Source: Candidatus Hydrogenedentota bacterium (lineage in GTDB: Bacteria > Hydrogenedentota > Hydrogenedentia > Hydrogenedentales > SLHB01). Taken from it: a DNA stretch of 60,577 bases. Shown piece after piece: positions 18,582 to 27,456 of the stretch. The stretch spans positions 1 to 60,577 of the forward strand of contig CAIYET010000278.1 of assembly GCA_903925285.1 (NCBI GenBank). The letters are read 5' to 3'. Position 1 is the first letter of the stretch, and every line of letters begins with the position of its first letter. Position numbers and translations under genes: made by a program. The notes beneath the pieces were generated by a model that was not told the DNA's origin, ran no database searches, and was given only the letters and a program-made list of their open reading frames with translations.

Positions 18582-19457
18582 TCAACCCTCCTTGAAAAGT
18601 CCGACGAAGAGTTCCTCGAGCGTTACGGGCGCCGTAGCGAGGTCCGCCATGCCGAGGCTGGAAAGGCGGTCGAGGGCGTTGCCTCGGGTGTTTACCAGCA
18701 GCCGCCAGCGGTTACCTTCGTGCTTATGCACATAGATGTCTTCAAGATGGGCGGGGTCGGCGCCGTTCGGCGACGTGCAATCGACCGTGCGGAACGAGTC
18801 CACAAGTTCGGCGGTCGGGCCTTCGAGCAACAACTTGCCGTCGTGCAGGATGCCGATGTGATCCGTGAATCGTTCGAGGTCGTGGAGGTCGTGCGACGAG
18901 ATCAGAACCGTCCGGTCTTCGTCTTGGACGGCCCCGAGGAGTTCCGTGAAGATCTCCTGTTTCGACACGGCATCGAGGCCAGCCAGCGGCTCATCGAGTA
19001 GCAGTAACGGCGGCCGGTGCGACAGCGCGACCACGAGTCCCAACTTCGTACGCGTGCCGAACGACAGCGTCGCGATACGGTCGTTCCAGCCAATATTGAG
19101 CCGTTCGAGCAATTCCAAACAATAGGCGTCATCCCAGTCGTCGTAGAACGCGCGGACGAAACCGATCAAGCGCTTTACCTTGCCCCAGGCGTTGAACAGG
19201 AGGTCCGGACTCGCGTAGCCGATCTGTTTCTTGACCGCGACCTCTTCGCGAATGTGATCCATGCCAAGGACTTCGATCGCGCCGGCGTCTTTTGCGCCCA
19301 TGCCCATGATCAAGTCAATGGTCGTTGTCTTGCCGGCGCCGTTCGGGCCGATTAGTCCGTAGATCGCGCCCTTCGGGACGCTCAAGTCGAGCGGGCCGAG
19401 CTTGAAGTTTCGGAACGATTTCTCGAGTCCTCGGATGCGTATCGCTTCAGTATCCAT
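18582..19457 (-). CDS. ABC transporter ATP-binding protein (copy 2)
   Basis: 291 residues with Walker A GPNGAGKTTT, Q-loop IGYASPDLL, an LSFG-type signature (ATLSFGTRTKLGL), Walker B LLLLDEPLAGLD and the switch His in ISSHDLHDLERF. The start ATG has AAGGAGGAG upstream. It is a paralogue of the ATPase at 20824-21702. A 77-nt stretch near the 5' end (19372-19448) is identical to 21617-21693 although the rest has clearly diverged. It energises the permease encoded 3 nt downstream. Confidence 0.9.
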   Translation of the reverse strand: MDTEAIRIRGLEKSFRNFKLGPLDLSVPKGAIYGLIGPNGAGKTTTIDLIMGMGAKDAGAIEVLGMDHIREEVAVKKQIGYASPDLLFNAWGKVKRLIGFVRAFYDDWDDAYCLELLERLNIGWNDRIATLSFGTRTKLGLVVALSHRPPLLLLDEPLAGLDAVSKQEIFTELLGAVQDEDRTVLISSHDLHDLERFTDHIGILHDGKLLLEGPTAELVDSFRTVDCTSPNGADPAHLEDIYVHKHEGNRWRLLVNTRGNALDRLSSLGMADLATAPVTLEELFVGLFKEG

Positions 19458-19512
19458 CGTTACTCCTCCTTGTCCTAGAGAATGCTCTGGGCATACAACA
19501 CGGCGAAGTCTT

Positions 19513-20820
19513 CTAACGGGTCAAGGCTCGCCCCAGACGTTTGGGCTTATAGAAAGTGCTACTCCGGTCGACGAATAGGCGGAGCAGGGCATAGGTGCCG
19601 GGGATCAGGGCCATACACAAGATCCACACCACCCACAGGAGCAAAGCAGCGGGTTCGTGGCTGACGCCGAATATGACGGCAACAGGCACAACGGTGACCG
19701 CGACAATCATCGTTGCCACCTGGCCAAACGCGGCCGTCAGTACCCACATAAGCAGAATGGGTCCCAGGGCCGCTGTGCCGTAAGCGAGAATGGCGTAACT
19801 CGGTGCTCCACCAAGTACGACGCCTAGGGCAAGCGCGGCCACTGCGGCGACGCTGTAGGTCAACGCAGGAAATCCGAGCATCATCAGTACCAGACGGTTA
19901 CGCGATACGGGCAATGCCCTGAATTCCCTCGAGCTGAACGCCCACTGCATGGGGGAGGAAAGGCAAACCATCACGATTGCCACCCGCAAGAATGACGTTG
20001 AGGCCCCCGCGGTTTGCCCCCAAGGACCCATCTTCCGGACGACCAGGCTGAAGACTGCAATATAGCTTGCAAACAACAACATGTTGACTAGCAGGAGTCC
20101 CCATGGAATCAGAAGGTCCAATGTGCGCGAAGTGCGCTGTTTCTCGAGTGCCGCAGGCTTCTGTTTGCGGATCTGCGATGTGACGTGCCGGCGGCCATCG
20201 TAAAGAGCTTCCGGATAGCAGAAGAGTGCAATATTGACGACGAGGGCCGCGCCGATTGCCATAGTATCCACCCAGCCCATCTGCGACCAATGGAACACGG
20301 GGCGAAACGCCAACACCAGAGCGAGCGCCATGATTCCGAAGGAGAGAGCGCCTTTGGGCGTGAACATGCGTCCAAAGTCCTGTTGAGATTGGTTGGAGCC
20401 CGCCATGGGAGACGCCAACTGCGATTGCGTCGTGCAACCGCATATCAACACGCTGATGAAGAAATAGGTGACAAGCCTGGGGATGAGCGTGGGAACATCG
20501 AAGCTGTCAGCAAGGACGCATCCCCATCCCAGCGAAAAGAGCGTGGCCAGCAATGGGATATAGACGACTTCGCTCACCCAGCGGAAACGCTCGAGCTGGC
20601 GCCGGCTCACGGGTAGACTGAGGTGCGTCGCGCGCGTGATCGCGAAACGCCGATTAAACCAGACTGCGGGAAGGAACAGCGCCGGATAGTAGATCAGGCC
20701 GTTGTGCGAAGGGATATTAGGAGCGAAAATGTCATGCGCAACAATACCACCGAAGAGCGCACATGCCGCGAATAGGAGTTTGTTGCGCATTATGAAGTCT
20801 CGCATAAGCCACCAGAACAT
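19513..20820 (-). CDS. ABC transporter permease (first pair)
   Basis: 435 residues, polytopic, starting with a short cytoplasmic MFWWLMRDFIMRNK and then many helices. The start lies 3 nt after the stop of the ATPase gene at 20824. The ATPase-permease order repeats in the next pair, so the operon contains two complete half-transporter sets, perhaps forming one heteromeric exporter. No substrate-binding protein accompanies it, which argues for export or signalling rather than import. Confidence 0.8.
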   Translation of the reverse strand: MFWWLMRDFIMRNKLLFAACALFGGIVAHDIFAPNIPSHNGLIYYPALFLPAVWFNRRFAITRATHLSLPVSRRQLERFRWVSEVVYIPLLATLFSLGWGCVLADSFDVPTLIPRLVTYFFISVLICGCTTQSQLASPMAGSNQSQQDFGRMFTPKGALSFGIMALALVLAFRPVFHWSQMGWVDTMAIGAALVVNIALFCYPEALYDGRRHVTSQIRKQKPAALEKQRTSRTLDLLIPWGLLLVNMLLFASYIAVFSLVVRKMGPWGQTAGASTSFLRVAIVMVCLSSPMQWAFSSREFRALPVSRNRLVLMMLGFPALTYSVAAVAALALGVVLGGAPSYAILAYGTAALGPILLMWVLTAAFGQVATMIVAVTVVPVAVIFGVSHEPAALLLWVVWILCMALIPGTYALLRLFVDRSSTFYKPKRLGRALTR

Positions 20821-20823
20821 GAT

Positions 20824-21702
20824 TCAGCGCTCCTTTACCAGGCCGACGAATAGTTCTTCGAGCGTAACGGGCGCGGTTGCGATTTCCGTTGCGCCGACCG
20901 CTTTCAGGCCTTCGATGGCGTCGGTGGTGGTCATCTGCGCAAGCAGCCGCCAGCGGTTTCCTTCGCGCTTCTGCACGTAAACGCCGGACGTGTTCGTCCA
21001 ATCCGCGCCGTTGACCGAGAGGCAGTCGACCATGCAAAATCCGGCGATCAATTCGTCGGTGGGACCTTCGACCAACAGCTTTCCGTTGTGGATGATGCCG
21101 ATGTGGTCGGCGAATCGTTCGAGGTCGTGGAGGTCGTGAGACGAAATTACGACGGTGCGATTCTCGTCCTGGACGGCCTGCAACAGTTCGGTGAAGACTT
21201 CCTGTTTCGATACGGCGTCGAGTCCGGCCAACGGCTCGTCGAGCAGCAGCAACTGGGGCCGGTGCGAGAGGGCAAGGAGCACGGCGAGTTTCGTGCGCGA
21301 ACCGAAGGACAACGTGCCGATACGGTCGCCCTCACTCAATTTCAGCCGGTTCATCAGGTCCGCGCAATACGCGTCGTCCCAGTCGGGGTAGAACGCGCGA
21401 ATGAACCGGATGATCTTGCCGATCTTGCCCCATGGGCTATACAACAGGTCGGGGCTGACGTAACCAATTCGTTTCTTGACCTCGACTTCATCGCGGATGT
21501 GATCCATTCCAAAGACTTCGATGGTTCCCGCGTTCTTCGCGCCCATACCCATGATCAAGTCGATGGTGGTTGTCTTACCGGCGCCGTTAGGACCGATCAG
21601 TCCGTAGATCGCGCCTTTCGGGACGCTCAAGTCGAGCGGGCCGAGCTTGAAGTTTCGGAACGATTTCTCGAGTCCTCGGATGCGTATCGCTTCGTTGTCC
21701 AT
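20824..21702 (-). CDS. ABC transporter ATP-binding protein (copy 1)
   Basis: 292 residues from ATG 21702, with AAGGAGG 7-8 nt upstream and only 2 nt after the GntR regulator's stop. Walker A GPNGAGKTTT, signature GTLSFGSRTKLAV, Walker B LLLLDEPLAGLD and ISSHDLHDLERF are all intact. The first ~50 residues (IRIRGLEKSFRNFKLGPL and onward) are almost the same as in the second ATPase, after which the two diverge. A longer open frame upstream overlaps the regulator gene and is not used. Confidence 0.9.
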   Translation of the reverse strand: MDNEAIRIRGLEKSFRNFKLGPLDLSVPKGAIYGLIGPNGAGKTTTIDLIMGMGAKNAGTIEVFGMDHIRDEVEVKKRIGYVSPDLLYSPWGKIGKIIRFIRAFYPDWDDAYCADLMNRLKLSEGDRIGTLSFGSRTKLAVLLALSHRPQLLLLDEPLAGLDAVSKQEVFTELLQAVQDENRTVVISSHDLHDLERFADHIGIIHNGKLLVEGPTDELIAGFCMVDCLSVNGADWTNTSGVYVQKREGNRWRLLAQMTTTDAIEGLKAVGATEIATAPVTLEELFVGLVKER

Positions 21703-21704
21703 CG

Positions 21705-22103
21705 CTATTCCTCCTTTTCCGACAAGATGTCTTTGGTCATCCGGAGCAATTCGTTCGGGCGCAGTCCCGCCTCGACGCCTTCGCGCAGGGCTTGCCGCAG
21801 CAACTGTTCGGCATGGCGGTGTTTGATTTCGCGGCTGCGTGCCGCGCCGTTCTCGGAAACGAAGGTGCCGAGTCCCTGTTTGCGGTAGATGATGCCGTCG
21901 CGTTCTAGTTCTTCGTAGGCGCGTTTCACGGTAATCAGGCTGACGAGCAATTCCTCGGCGAGCGCGCGGAATGACGGCAACGGCGTGTGCGCCGGCAAGT
22001 GTTCCGCGCCGACCTCTCGTTTGATCCCGTCGATGATTTGTTCGTAGAGGGGCTTGGGGGCCGCAGGCGAAATGGGTGGCAGCATCAGTTTGATCACGAT
22101 CAT
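21705..22103 (-). CDS. YtrA-type GntR-family transcriptional regulator
   Basis: 132 residues. The winged helix-turn-helix covers about residues 10-80 (PLYEQIIDGIKREV, LPSFRALAEELLVSLITVKRAYEELERDG, RKQGLGTFV). The C-terminal tail is only ~45 residues, the short effector region of the YtrA subfamily. Such regulators sit first in ABC-transporter operons and repress them. The ATG at 22103 follows GGAGA closely, and the promoter predicts a very short leader; ATG 22085 is an alternative. A palindrome overlapping the promoter is the likely autoregulatory operator. Confidence 0.9.
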   Translation of the reverse strand: MIVIKLMLPPISPAAPKPLYEQIIDGIKREVGAEHLPAHTPLPSFRALAEELLVSLITVKRAYEELERDGIIYRKQGLGTFVSENGAARSREIKHRHAEQLLRQALREGVEAGLRPNELLRMTKDILSEKEE

Positions 22104-22110
22104 CTTCTCC

Positions 22111-22127
22111 GTATACTGTGTATATAC
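22111..22127. promoter_or_regulatory. palindromic GntR/YtrA-type operator overlapping the -10
   Basis: GTATACTGTGTATATAC is an imperfect palindrome with half-sites GTATA and TATAC around a 7-bp centre. It overlaps the -10 and the predicted start of transcription. GT...AC half-sites are characteristic of GntR-superfamily operators, and the regulator gene lies directly downstream, so autorepression is the simplest reading. Confidence 0.65.
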
Positions 22128-22149
22128 CATATAACCACTCGTTTGTCAA
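22121..22149 (-). promoter_or_regulatory. near-consensus sigma-70-type promoter of the ytrA-type operon
   Basis: On the minus strand, TTGACA (plus 22144-22149) is followed after exactly 17 bp by TATATA (plus 22121-22126). Transcription would begin only ~10 nt before the regulator's start codon at 22103. The -35 is a perfect consensus hexamer. Confidence 0.8.
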
Positions 22150-22351
22150 GTGCTTTTTTGGCTCTTCTGGATTTAGCGCACTTCATCTTCGCTTTTTCGG
22201 AACATTGGCGTTTCTGGCCGAAGAGAGGCAAATCGAGTGCCAATATCCAAAAAGTGTGAATATGTGGTATACTCAATCGCGTAGAGTTCGTAGAAGTCTT
22301 CGAAGGGTAGGGTATCGTATGCAGTGAGGCGCACTTATTGAGGGTAGGCAT

Positions 22352-22693
22352 ATGAACAATAACCCAGTCGTTGAAAAGAGACATCATCACCGTCTAACCG
22401 AAGGCATACGTCTCCGTATTACGTTTGCAGGGGACGGCACGGTCTACAAGGGGCTTCCGAGCGACTTGAGCCCGACGGGGGCGCGGTTGCGTATCCCGCG
22501 TAGCGTGAAGATTGACCAACGAATACACATTCACATCCTCTTTTCGACGAAAGAGATTGGGTGTGAAGGCCAGGTTTGCTGGGTCAAGCCGATGCCGGAT
22601 GGTGACTGCATCTTCGGGGTGCGCTTCATGGAATTGCAAGAATATGAGCGCGCGTTTCTGGAGAATGCCATAGGCAACGCCTGTATCGGATGA
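22352..22693 (+). CDS. PilZ-domain protein (putative cyclic-di-GMP receptor)
   Basis: 113 residues, a single PilZ domain: basic start EKRHHHRLTEGIRLRI, then DLSPTGARLRIP matching the D/N-x-S-x-x-G motif, and a C-terminal GVRFMEL strand. These elements bind c-di-GMP in characterised members. The N-terminal RxxxR box is imperfect (KRHHHR). An extended -10 (TGGTATACT, -10 at 22268-22273) lies about 80 bp upstream. It is divergent from the ytrA-type regulator across ~250 bp, with no cyclase or phosphodiesterase in the window. Confidence 0.85.
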   Translation: MNNNPVVEKRHHHRLTEGIRLRITFAGDGTVYKGLPSDLSPTGARLRIPRSVKIDQRIHIHILFSTKEIGCEGQVCWVKPMPDGDCIFGVRFMELQEYERAFLENAIGNACIG

Positions 22694-22739
22694 CGGGGAA
22701 GAGGCGGGTTGACGCTGGCGCGACGATCCGTTACCGTTC

Positions 22740-23627
22740 ATGGTCATGAAGTATGACTCATTGAAGAGGCATGCCGTTGGCTATGCTTTTATCAGTCCAT
22801 GGCTGCTGGGGTTGATCGTGTTCACGGCGGGTCCGTTTGTCGTGAGCATCTATCTTTCGTTTACGCGCTACGACATTGTATCGCCGCCGGTTTGGGTGGG
22901 GCTTGCGAATTATCATAAGTTGTTGACGGCGGACCCGCTTTTCTGGAAATCGCTTTGGATTACGTTGAAGTATGCGCTGGTGGCAGTGCCGGTGGGGATC
23001 GTTTCGGGCGTTGGGCTTGCGTTGTTGCTGAATCTGGACATTCGCGGGATCGGCGTGTATCGCACGATGTTCTACGTGCCGTCGATTGTGCCGGTCGTTG
23101 CGACATCGGTCATTTTCGTGTGGCTGTTGAATCCGCAAATTGGATTGGTCAATGGCCTCTTGCGCTGGTTCGGAGTCGTGGGGCCTGCGTGGCTGATGGA
23201 CACGAAGTGGGCGTTTTGGTCGCTGGTGTTCATGTCGCTGTGGGGTGTGGGTGGGAGCATGATCATTTATCTTGCGGGATTGAAGGATATCCCCTCGACG
23301 TTGCATGAAGCGGCGATCATCGATGGCGCGAACGCGTGGCAGCGGACGTGGCACGTGACGTTGCCGATGCTCACGCCGGTGATTTTCTTCAATCTGATCA
23401 TGGGCGTCATCGGGGCGTTCCAGTATTTCACGCAAGCGTATGTGATGACGCTGGGCGGTCCGGAGGACAGCACGCATTTCTACGCGCTGTATTTGTTCAA
23501 CCGGGCTTGGCGCTATCTGGATATGGGTTATGCAAGCGCGATGGCGTGGATTCTGTTCGTGATCGTGATGGCGTTCACGATCCTCATTTTCCGGACGCAC
23601 AAGCGGTGGGTGCATTATGGCGGTTGA
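22740..23627 (+). CDS. carbohydrate ABC transporter permease (MalF/UgpA type)
   Basis: 295 residues with six predicted helices and the permease EAA loop EAAIIDGANAWQRTWHVTLP that contacts the ATPase. FISPWLLGLIVFTAGPF at the first helix is typical of the family. Starts at 22740 or 22746 (MKYDS) are equally possible, and no strong SD is seen. It overlaps the solute-binding gene by 11 nt, so the two are translationally coupled. The usual second permease (MalG type) and ATPase are absent from the window. Confidence 0.9.
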   Translation: MVMKYDSLKRHAVGYAFISPWLLGLIVFTAGPFVVSIYLSFTRYDIVSPPVWVGLANYHKLLTADPLFWKSLWITLKYALVAVPVGIVSGVGLALLLNLDIRGIGVYRTMFYVPSIVPVVATSVIFVWLLNPQIGLVNGLLRWFGVVGPAWLMDTKWAFWSLVFMSLWGVGGSMIIYLAGLKDIPSTLHEAAIIDGANAWQRTWHVTLPMLTPVIFFNLIMGVIGAFQYFTQAYVMTLGGPEDSTHFYALYLFNRAWRYLDMGYASAMAWILFVIVMAFTILIFRTHKRWVHYGG

Positions 23628-24987
23628 GGCAAACTCGCAGCGACGTCGGCGCGGCTCGATTGCCGTATGGGTATCGTGCGTCCTTGCGGTCGCTGGGATC
23701 GTCGTCGTATTTGCATTGCCGGGCTCTTCGCCGCGCAAGTATCCCGATCGCGAGCCTGTGCGTATGTGGCACATGTGGACTGCGGAATGGAAAGAGGTGG
23801 TCGAGCGGATCTGCGACAGGTTCAATGAAAGCCAGACGAAATATGAGTTGATCCCGTTGTCGGTACCAGGCTCGGCGGCGGACTCGAAGTTCTTGTTGTC
23901 GGTGGCGGGCGGGGACCCTCCTGACGTGATGGCGCAGTGGAACCAGGTCATTCCGAAGTGGGCGGACAGCGAGTTGTTGATCCCGCTCGATTCGCTGATG
24001 CAGGCGGATGAGTGGGCTGAATTCCAGCGGACGGCGTATCCGGCCGTGAAGAAGATCGGCATGTATAGGGGTCGTCTTTACGGTGTCACGACGGGGTTGA
24101 ACATCTTGGCCTGTTATTGCAGACTGGATTATTTGCGCGAAGCGGGGCTTGATCCTGAGCAGTTTCCGCAAACGCTCGAGGGGCTTGTTGCGTGGGGTGA
24201 GAAGCTGCACAAGTTCGACGCAGCGGGCAACCTGAGGCGGATGGGGTTTATGCCGACGTTGTTGGCGACGTATGCCCCGGCCTTCGGGGGCGGTTTCTAC
24301 GACTGGGCGAATGGCGGCGTGTCGATCGATACGCCGGAGAACCTTCGTGCGCTAACGTATTTGGTCGATCAACGAAAGAAACTCGGTTTCGAGAACGTGG
24401 TGCGGTTCGAGTCGGGCCTGACGGTTGGCATCGGCAATGTCGATTGGCCGTTCATCGGCGGGTCGTATGCGATCGTCGCCGACGGACAATGGCGGGTCGA
24501 ACAGTTGGCCAAGTACGCGCCGGATGTGCAATACGTGACGCGGCCCATCCCGCCGCCTGCGGGTGGTACGCCGCATTCGGGTTGGATCAATGGGAACTTC
24601 ATGATCATCCCGAAGGGCGCGAAGCACATCGAGGGTGCGTGGGAGTTCATCAAATTCTGGTCGGGTCTGGTGAAGCCGGAGCGGGCGGCGGAGTTTTACT
24701 CATGGGGCGGGTGGCTGCCGTTGAACGCGGCGGTCGCGGAATCGCCTATCTACCGGGAATACGTGCGTAAGCATCCGCAGTTCCAGACGTTCCTCGATGT
24801 GTTGCCGAGCGAGAACGTTCAGCCGACGCCGCCGGTGCCGTATCAGGTTTACTTGTGGGACCGGATCACGCAGGCGGACGATTCGGCGATGCGGGGCACG
24901 CTGACGGCGCCGCAAGCGCTGGAACGCCTGGAACAGGAGATCGCTCGCGAGGTCGCTTCGCGTAAGGAGTTCGGCTATACTGATTGA
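23617..24987 (+). CDS. extracellular sugar-binding protein of the permease above
   Basis: 456 residues. A basic N-terminus (NSQRRRRGS) and one hydrophobic segment (IAVWVSCVLAVAGIVVVFAL) form a signal or anchor without a lipobox. The mature chain is a family-1 solute-binding protein: PVRMWHMWTAEWKEVVERI, VAGGDPPDVMAQWNQ, KIGMYRGRLYGVTTGLN and the late hinge block NFMIIPKGAKHIEGAWEFIKF. It delivers an oligosaccharide or glycoside to the MalF-type permease. The gene order permease-then-binding-protein is the reverse of the common order. Confidence 0.88.
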   Translation: MAVEANSQRRRRGSIAVWVSCVLAVAGIVVVFALPGSSPRKYPDREPVRMWHMWTAEWKEVVERICDRFNESQTKYELIPLSVPGSAADSKFLLSVAGGDPPDVMAQWNQVIPKWADSELLIPLDSLMQADEWAEFQRTAYPAVKKIGMYRGRLYGVTTGLNILACYCRLDYLREAGLDPEQFPQTLEGLVAWGEKLHKFDAAGNLRRMGFMPTLLATYAPAFGGGFYDWANGGVSIDTPENLRALTYLVDQRKKLGFENVVRFESGLTVGIGNVDWPFIGGSYAIVADGQWRVEQLAKYAPDVQYVTRPIPPPAGGTPHSGWINGNFMIIPKGAKHIEGAWEFIKFWSGLVKPERAAEFYSWGGWLPLNAAVAESPIYREYVRKHPQFQTFLDVLPSENVQPTPPVPYQVYLWDRITQADDSAMRGTLTAPQALERLEQEIAREVASRKEFGYTD

Positions 24988-25139
24988 CTCTTGAACTAGA
25001 ACGCTACATTTATCGCGAATTGTTTGCTGAAAGGGGGATGTGGCGATCCGGTATCCCTGCATTGCGTGCGCTTGTGCGTCGCGCATGGTAAACTTCCCGT
25101 CGTTGGATGTGGCGTGGGCAAATTCCGAGGGTGACGATT
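24988..25139. other. intergenic region before the glycosidase-like gene
   Basis: About 150 bp without a gene. GAGGGTGACGATT just before 25140 supplies an SD for that start. No convincing promoter hexamers or terminator hairpin was found, so read-through from the sugar transporter genes is plausible. Confidence 0.3.
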
Positions 25140-27443
25140 ATGGCGGCAGGAACATGGTTGGTTGGAGTGGTCTGTTTTATGGCGATGCACGGGACGGTTG
25201 ATAATATGGTGGATGTCTCGACGGCGGTGATCGTGGCGCGCGATTCGGGCGCGTCGGTGGTCGAGCGGACTGCCGTGCGCGTATTGGCGGAGGAGGTGAA
25301 GAAACGGACGGGGCTGGAATGGACGGTGGTCGGTGTGCGTCCCGGAAAGGGACCGGCAATCGAGATCGCCGCCAATGCGAAGGATCTGCCGGCGGAGGGA
25401 TACCGCATTTCGGTCGATGCGGCGCGCGCGACGGTCCATATCGAAGGTGGGGACGGACGCGGGGCGTTGTACGGCGTCGGTCATTTCTTGCGCACGATGG
25501 AGTGGTATCGAGGGCGCGTGGCGGTGGCGGCGGACTTCCACGTCGAGAGCAAGCCGGCGTATGCGATTCGCGGCCACCAATTGGGCTATCGCGCTACTGC
25601 GAACAGCTACGACGCCTGGAGCGAGCAGCAATTCGATCAGTATATCCGCGAACTGGCGCTGTTCGGCGCCAACGCGATCGAGGGCATTCCATTTCACGAC
25701 GACCCGAGTCCCGTGATGCCGGTACCGCGCGAACGGATGAACATCGCCATGAGCGAGATCTGCGAGCGGTACGACATGGACTACTGGGTCTGGATGCCCT
25801 CGGAAATCGACCTGGGCGATGCCGCGAAACGTGCCGTCGAGTTGGACCAATGGGAAGGGTTTTTCCGTACTTGTCCACGACTCGATGCCGTGTTCTTTCC
25901 CGGCGGCGATCCGGGGGAGAATTCGCCACAGAATGTCATGCCGTTTCTCGAAGAAGCTACGCTACGACTCCGCGCGCATCATCCGAAGGCGACGATGTGG
26001 ATTTCGTTGCAGGGGTTCGACAAGCCCGCCGTGGAGTGGTTCTATGCCTTCATGAACGAGAAGGCCCCGGCGTGGCTGGCCGGCGTGGTACACGGACCGC
26101 AAAGCCCGTCGCTCGAGGAGACGCGGCAGCGACTGGCGAAGGCGTATCGCATCCGGTCGTATCCCGACATTACGCACACGGTCCTGTGCCAGTTTCCTGT
26201 GGCGTGGTGGGATCCGGCGTTCGCGTTGACCGAAGGCCGCGAATGCGTCAACCCGCGCCCGCGTTTCTACGCGCGCGTCCACAACCGTTTCGCGCCGTAC
26301 ACGGACGGATTCCTTTCGTATTCGGACGGTGTTCACGACGACGTGAACAAAACCGTGTGGAGCATGCTCGGATGGGATCCGAACCGCGACGTCCGCGATA
26401 TCCTGATCGACTACGCGCGGTTCTTTTTCGGACCCGGCGTTGCGGCGGAAACGGCCGACGCCATCCTTGCGCTCGAGACAAATTGGGACGGTTCGGCGGC
26501 GCTGAACGGCGCGATCGATGCCGTATGGGCGCGCTGGCAGGCATTGGAAACGCGTGCGCCGGAACTCGATGGCAATTGGCGTTGGCGGCTGCTGCTGTTC
26601 CGCGCGGCGTACGACGTGTACGTGCGCGACCGCCTGTTGCACGAAACGGCGTTGGAGAAAGAGGCCAATCGATCGCTCGCGCGCGCATCGGCGATCGGCG
26701 CCGACAAGGCCATGGACGCGGCGCTCGAGGTATTGCAGCGCGCCGGGACCGATCCAGAGTGCGTGAAATTGCATGCGCGGCTCGAAGCCGACGGCGAAGA
26801 CCTGTTTCGTCAGATCGGCATGCAGATGAGCGTCGAGAAATATCATGCGAAAAATTTCGAGCGTGGGGCCGTGCTCGATTTCCTCGATAGGCCATTGAAC
26901 AATCGCTGGTGGTTGGAAGACCAGTTCACGCGCATTCGCGCGCTGTCCGACGAAGCGGCGAAATGCGCGCAACTCGATACCGTCCGAACATGGGAGAATC
27001 CCGCGCACGGCAGCCAATACGATGTCGTCGGCGATTCGGCGCGCAACCCGCATGTCCTGCGCGGCGAACCGACGCAACTCGATGTCGAAGATCTCCGCGC
27101 GCCCTTGCCCGGTTACGGGACATGGATGCCGCCGAACCGGTGGCGTCTCTCGTGGCTGTGTTCGCTCGACCTTCCGATCGGGCTTTCCTACGAAGGAGTC
27201 GATACGCGGCGCGAATACGTCGTCCGCACAACGGGCCGCGGCGAATCGCTGTTACGCGTCAACGGCGTGCGCGTACAACCGACGCGCTACGATACGGAAC
27301 TCGGCGGGATCAAGGAGTTCCCCGTCCCACGCGACGCCGTCGCAACCGGCAAGCTGATGTTGACGTGGGACACGCCCGATGAGGCCCATCTCAACTGGCG
27401 CAAACAATCGTTCCTATCGGAAGTCTGGCTAGTTCCACGCTGA
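25140..27443 (+). CDS. secreted glycoside hydrolase-like protein with GH67N/GH20b-type N-domain
   Basis: 767 residues from ATG 25140 (MAAGTWLVGVVCFMAMHG, a signal-like segment). Residues ~20-140 form the alpha/beta domain seen before GH20 and GH67 barrels (RTAVRVLAEEVKKRTGLEW, GYRISVDAARATVHIEGGDGRGALYGVGHFLR). A TIM-barrel-like region follows (RGHQLGYRATANSYDAW, DMDYWVWMPSE, VFFPGGDPGE), with a helical C-terminal half. The family points to uronic-acid or hexosamine glycan attack; the exact activity is unknown and I cannot assign catalytic acids with certainty. It lies downstream of a sugar-uptake pair, consistent with glycan use. Confidence 0.75.
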   Translation: MAAGTWLVGVVCFMAMHGTVDNMVDVSTAVIVARDSGASVVERTAVRVLAEEVKKRTGLEWTVVGVRPGKGPAIEIAANAKDLPAEGYRISVDAARATVHIEGGDGRGALYGVGHFLRTMEWYRGRVAVAADFHVESKPAYAIRGHQLGYRATANSYDAWSEQQFDQYIRELALFGANAIEGIPFHDDPSPVMPVPRERMNIAMSEICERYDMDYWVWMPSEIDLGDAAKRAVELDQWEGFFRTCPRLDAVFFPGGDPGENSPQNVMPFLEEATLRLRAHHPKATMWISLQGFDKPAVEWFYAFMNEKAPAWLAGVVHGPQSPSLEETRQRLAKAYRIRSYPDITHTVLCQFPVAWWDPAFALTEGRECVNPRPRFYARVHNRFAPYTDGFLSYSDGVHDDVNKTVWSMLGWDPNRDVRDILIDYARFFFGPGVAAETADAILALETNWDGSAALNGAIDAVWARWQALETRAPELDGNWRWRLLLFRAAYDVYVRDRLLHETALEKEANRSLARASAIGADKAMDAALEVLQRAGTDPECVKLHARLEADGEDLFRQIGMQMSVEKYHAKNFERGAVLDFLDRPLNNRWWLEDQFTRIRALSDEAAKCAQLDTVRTWENPAHGSQYDVVGDSARNPHVLRGEPTQLDVEDLRAPLPGYGTWMPPNRWRLSWLCSLDLPIGLSYEGVDTRREYVVRTTGRGESLLRVNGVRVQPTRYDTELGGIKEFPVPRDAVATGKLMLTWDTPDEAHLNWRKQSFLSEVWLVPR

Positions 27444-27456
27444 CAATCCGAGGGCG

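Noticed and set aside
22264-22273. Second GntR operator in front of the PilZ gene
   Set aside because: Only a single GGTATACT half-site is present, without an inverted partner; it is better explained as an extended -10.
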